Below, in pieces: positions 61,001 to 64,000 of a stretch of 64,000 nt of DNA. Numbering within the stretch: the stretch's first letter is position 1; the number at the start of each line of letters is the position of its first letter. This DNA comes from Protula sp. h YS-2021 (Eukaryota; Annelida; Polychaeta; Sabellida; Serpulidae): the NCBI GenBank assembly GCA_949752745.1, contig OX457028.1, positions 25,735,458-25,799,457 on the forward strand, read 5' to 3'. A program made the position numbers and the translations under genes. Below the pieces are notes generated by a model. That model saw only the letters and a program-made list of their open reading frames with translations. It was not told the origin of the DNA and ran no database searches.

Positions 61001-64000
61001 AGTACCACGTATAAACTCTGTGTGGCATTGTTGGCTCATGCTTGATCCTGAATACTTGATTTAGTTTGTGTAAGGGGCAGGGGTTAATGGTGCAAGATAA
61101 ACATGCACGGCAACACTTAATGGTGGATTCGCCGAAGCGAAGCGCTGCCAAAAAGGCCATTCTTTGCCGCAATACTTTGTTGGCGGAACAAGCAATATGC
61201 TTGAGTTAACGCGCAAGAGGCTTAGCACCGTGTTTAGGGTTGGCGGGCGGGGGGGGGGGGAGGTGTTACGCAAGAAGAAGATCCAGGTCACTGATCATAG
61301 CTCGTAGTCTTCCCGCTGGGGTAGTAGGACGCATTCTAAGCACACAACAAGCTTGGTAGAAACCCACACTCCTATCTCAAAACTGAGACTGTGTATGGGG
61401 CTTGATTCCTACCCTGAATATGATCCCCAAGAGAAAAACATTGCCGCAAATAATAATCAGTGTAAGAAATATCAATACGGCTATGAAGTAATCAATGCCT
61501 CTAACTAGCAAGTGCAATTAATTGACATCGGCTGTCGAGCTATGGGCGTCATCACGGGGAAAAAGAATAAATTGGCTTAAAGTGGGCTGGCGTTGTGTGG
61601 TAAGTTTGCTTGACCTGTGCACATGATGGAAGTACAATGGGGAGACAGTAAGGGTGATTGGGGGCGGGGGCGGGGGCAGGAGGGAGGGGTGATGTGGCAA
61701 ATTCTGGATCACTTCGTGCACTGGGGTGTCAATAGAAAATGGCTAGCGGTCAAGTGTCGATTTTAAATGTGTACTGGCCTGGGATGCTCCTCAACGATAT
61801 TTGATGTTGGATTTTATTTGATCACCGCGTCAAGTACTCGGATTCCAAATTCCAACATTAGCGTTATGGCTTGGGCTCTTCCCAAGGCACCATAAGTTGT
61901 ATAAGGGGCAGTCTGTCGAAAGTTTGTTGGTGGTCGAACTCAAATACGCGAAGCAGTCGATATGTTGAATTGGCCGGGCAACTCCACCTATAAAGTTGTT
62001 TTCACATGTCAATGATGATAGACTACAGTCGTCATAATGCACACATGTAACTAGCAACGCGGCATGCATGATTGGCGATGGCCCAAATCTGCCGCCCAAC
62101 AATGAGCAATTTCATGTCAAATGCCCAGTTTTGTCCGACGAGTTTGATAAAAAAAAACAGCTTGGCTTTCACCTCCCGAGTGCAGTTTTTATAGCCTGGC
62201 CGTGACAGACACGCAGGTTCAAAATTTCGGTTGTCAGTCAAGTCGTCTTTATCTGCATTTTTATTTTTTTTATTTTTTTTATTTTGCTACTGATAGTTTC
62301 GATCATCAGTTGGCGAGGCGAGCTTGGTGCAAACCAGGACATAATCATTTGGCCAAGGGGTGCTGGTAATAAATGAAATCTGGTTTTTTTTTTGTCCTTG
62401 TGTGAAGTGAATAATATGGAGTTTCCGATCTTGAAGATTCTTCTGATTCACTTGTGGCCATTGTGCCAGTTCATTTTGCCAAGCGAAAAAAAAAACGAAG
62501 TCGGTTTGGTTTAAAGTGCAGCCAATAAACGAGAAGAAACATCAAGTGCAAATTGAGGTTACCTGTGAAATATTATCAGATCACGTATTTTCATGTGTGA
62601 CTGGAAATAAAGTCGGAAAGAACCGAGTGACTTAACATGTTCTCCGATGATTGACGTTAGGGACGCTAATAACCTTCCTCGTTGCCTTCAAGGATGTTAA
62701 AAAAGTATAATGGTGAACATTCAGATCTCGACTTTCTTCTCTGAGCTCTGTATTAGTTACCGATAAGTGTGATACATAATAGATTCTGAGAAGTGCTTGC
62801 GTGGCCTGTGCATTGCATTCCGGAAATAACTCGACAACAAGAGTGGTAAACAAACAAACATGTAAACAAGACCACAGTCAAATAAGGTAATAGTGCGTAA
62901 GCAAATTTCACCGTAAATTGCGTGACCGTGTGAAATAGTGACGCCTGTGTCACATTGGCACAAATTGTGCGTAGAGACGAGCCATTTCAAATTCCGGGGA
63001 CCAAGGTTTCTAAAAAAAAAAAAAGAAACTAATTTGATGCGTACCCAAATCATGTTCAAAGGCTGCTGAATATTTTTTCCACGGGCGAAAAAATAGTGGA
63101 CCTGATAAATGGCACGGGTAATAATTTGGTCAGAAAAAGAAGAACCTGTTACATAAGGAAGAAATATAGGTCAAATAAAAAGACATGCTACACTGTGTTT
63201 TATTTGAGCTTACGTTACAATGAAAAAGAAAAAAAAAGAAGAAAACTCACCAATGAAAGTGTCCTGTAATATTGCGACACCGTTCAAGTGTTTATGGACT
63301 TTGATATATATGCCGATCGCGTGTCAGGATTGTGGCGTGTTGGCTTCTTTAAGGACATCTCAGTATTAAAAAGTGACTCGTTATGGGGCAATTATTAAAA
63401 ACTGTAACATCTCTTTTAAACACCATTAAAAATGCTGACACAGACACAAAAGTGGTGGGCAATTAATTGAAACGGATTGCATATTAACTGGTTATTTCAC
63501 TTCTAGCCTGCCTCGAGTACATGAAAACATCAGTGGAGAACAGTTACTATATCAAGAGACGGCCTGATGGTATAAATATGCGACAGTGCACTTGCACTCT
63601 AAAACCTTTCACTTAGAGCAGTATGTGGGGTTGCAGATAATCATCAGGCGCTGGACTTTGCTAATTTTTGCGGTCGCTCTTCGGCTACCAACTTGTGTTA
63701 GGTCTCCATTGATATTTTGTAAAATGTGAAGTAATTTCCTTCATTTTCACGCGAAATTTTCTTAAATTATGCCTTGAAAATAGCCTTTACACAAACGTCA
63801 CGTTTGCAACAGTGTTTGAACGGTTTCACTCGAAATCGGCGTTATTTATTTGAAAAAGGAAATAGTCCTAATTGTCATTCGGGTGACAAAATCGCTTCCC
63901 CCTCCCCTCCCCCCCCCCCCCCCCCCGGCTAACTGAAAATCTAGCCGCCTTCTTGCATGCTTTTAATAAATAAATTTCAAAGTTTATTTTTCCGGCGAAA

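Larger units (their letters stand above)
38489..64000 (+). other. Downstream intron of the ZMIZ-like gene, at least 25.5 kb, open at the window end
   Basis: The intron begins with donor GTATGT after the 38275-38488 exon. The next exon should open with one base completing a Gly codon and continue a Pro/Ser/Met/Gln-rich frame. I saw no sequence of that type with an acceptor before the window end. The intron carries enhancer-like unique sequence and several repeat families listed separately. The intervals 51.1-52.4, 55.1-57.0, 57.2-58.6, 59.1-60.7 and 61.3-63.9 kb contain no feature I can name beyond homopolymer runs and short frames. Confidence 0.7.

Noticed and set aside
63496..63570. Possible exon CCTGCCTCGAGTACATGAAA... 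between CTTCTAG and GTATAA
   Set aside because: In the phase required after the 38275 exon it meets a stop; the open frame has the wrong phase and no ZMIZ-like composition.

Overview
The window looks like animal nuclear DNA, most likely from a marine lophotrochozoan such as a mollusc or brachiopod (inference). The base composition is AT-rich. Long (AT)n, (GT)n, (GAAA)n and (TTC)n microsatellites, many poly-C/poly-G runs and several tandem or foldback repeat families are typical of such genomes. No bacterial or organellar gene organisation is present, and there is one 200-base run of N.

Only one protein-coding gene can be supported, on the + strand, and it is almost entirely intron. Two exons, at 10487-10592 and 38275-38488, have good splice sites and join in phase across an intron of about 27.7 kb. 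The joined reading frame matches the conserved N-terminal region of the ZMIZ1/ZMIZ2 family (Drosophila tonalli), which are PIAS-like transcriptional co-regulators. The start codon and roughly the first 57 residues lie upstream of the window. The SP-RING/MIZ finger and the C-terminal transactivation region lie downstream.

Layout: 1-10486 is upstream intron. It holds an array of degenerate 130-150 bp repeats rich in AGGTCA half-sites at 0.5-1.6 kb and again, inverted, at 6.6-7.0 kb, plus a short copy of a hairpin-headed repeat at 2.4-2.7 kb and several microsatellites. The large intron 10593-38274 starts AT-rich (13-25 kb). It contains another half-site array (19 kb), a perfect inverted repeat around an AT tract (18.6 kb) and two copies of a TTAA-flanked element (23.4-24.5 kb). 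From about 25.7 kb it becomes richer in GC and poorer in repeats, with pogo-type MITE remnants at 28-32 kb and a 44-bp minisatellite at 36.4 kb. Downstream intron 38489-64000 begins with repeat-poor, enhancer-like sequence (39.6-41.0 kb). It then has an inverted TTAA element (42.3-42.8 kb), a 311-bp satellite carrying paired CRE palindromes (42.9-44.4 kb), the N gap, a foldback (45.6 kb), a terminal-inverted-repeat element (49.0-49.7 kb), another foldback (54.2 kb) and a three-unit hairpin-headed array (54.4-55.1 kb).

I found no tRNA, rRNA, CRISPR or intact transposase or reverse transcriptase gene. Nearly all open frames of 60-140 codons look like chance frames or simple-repeat translations. 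The few with protein-like features are listed as findings, not as genes.
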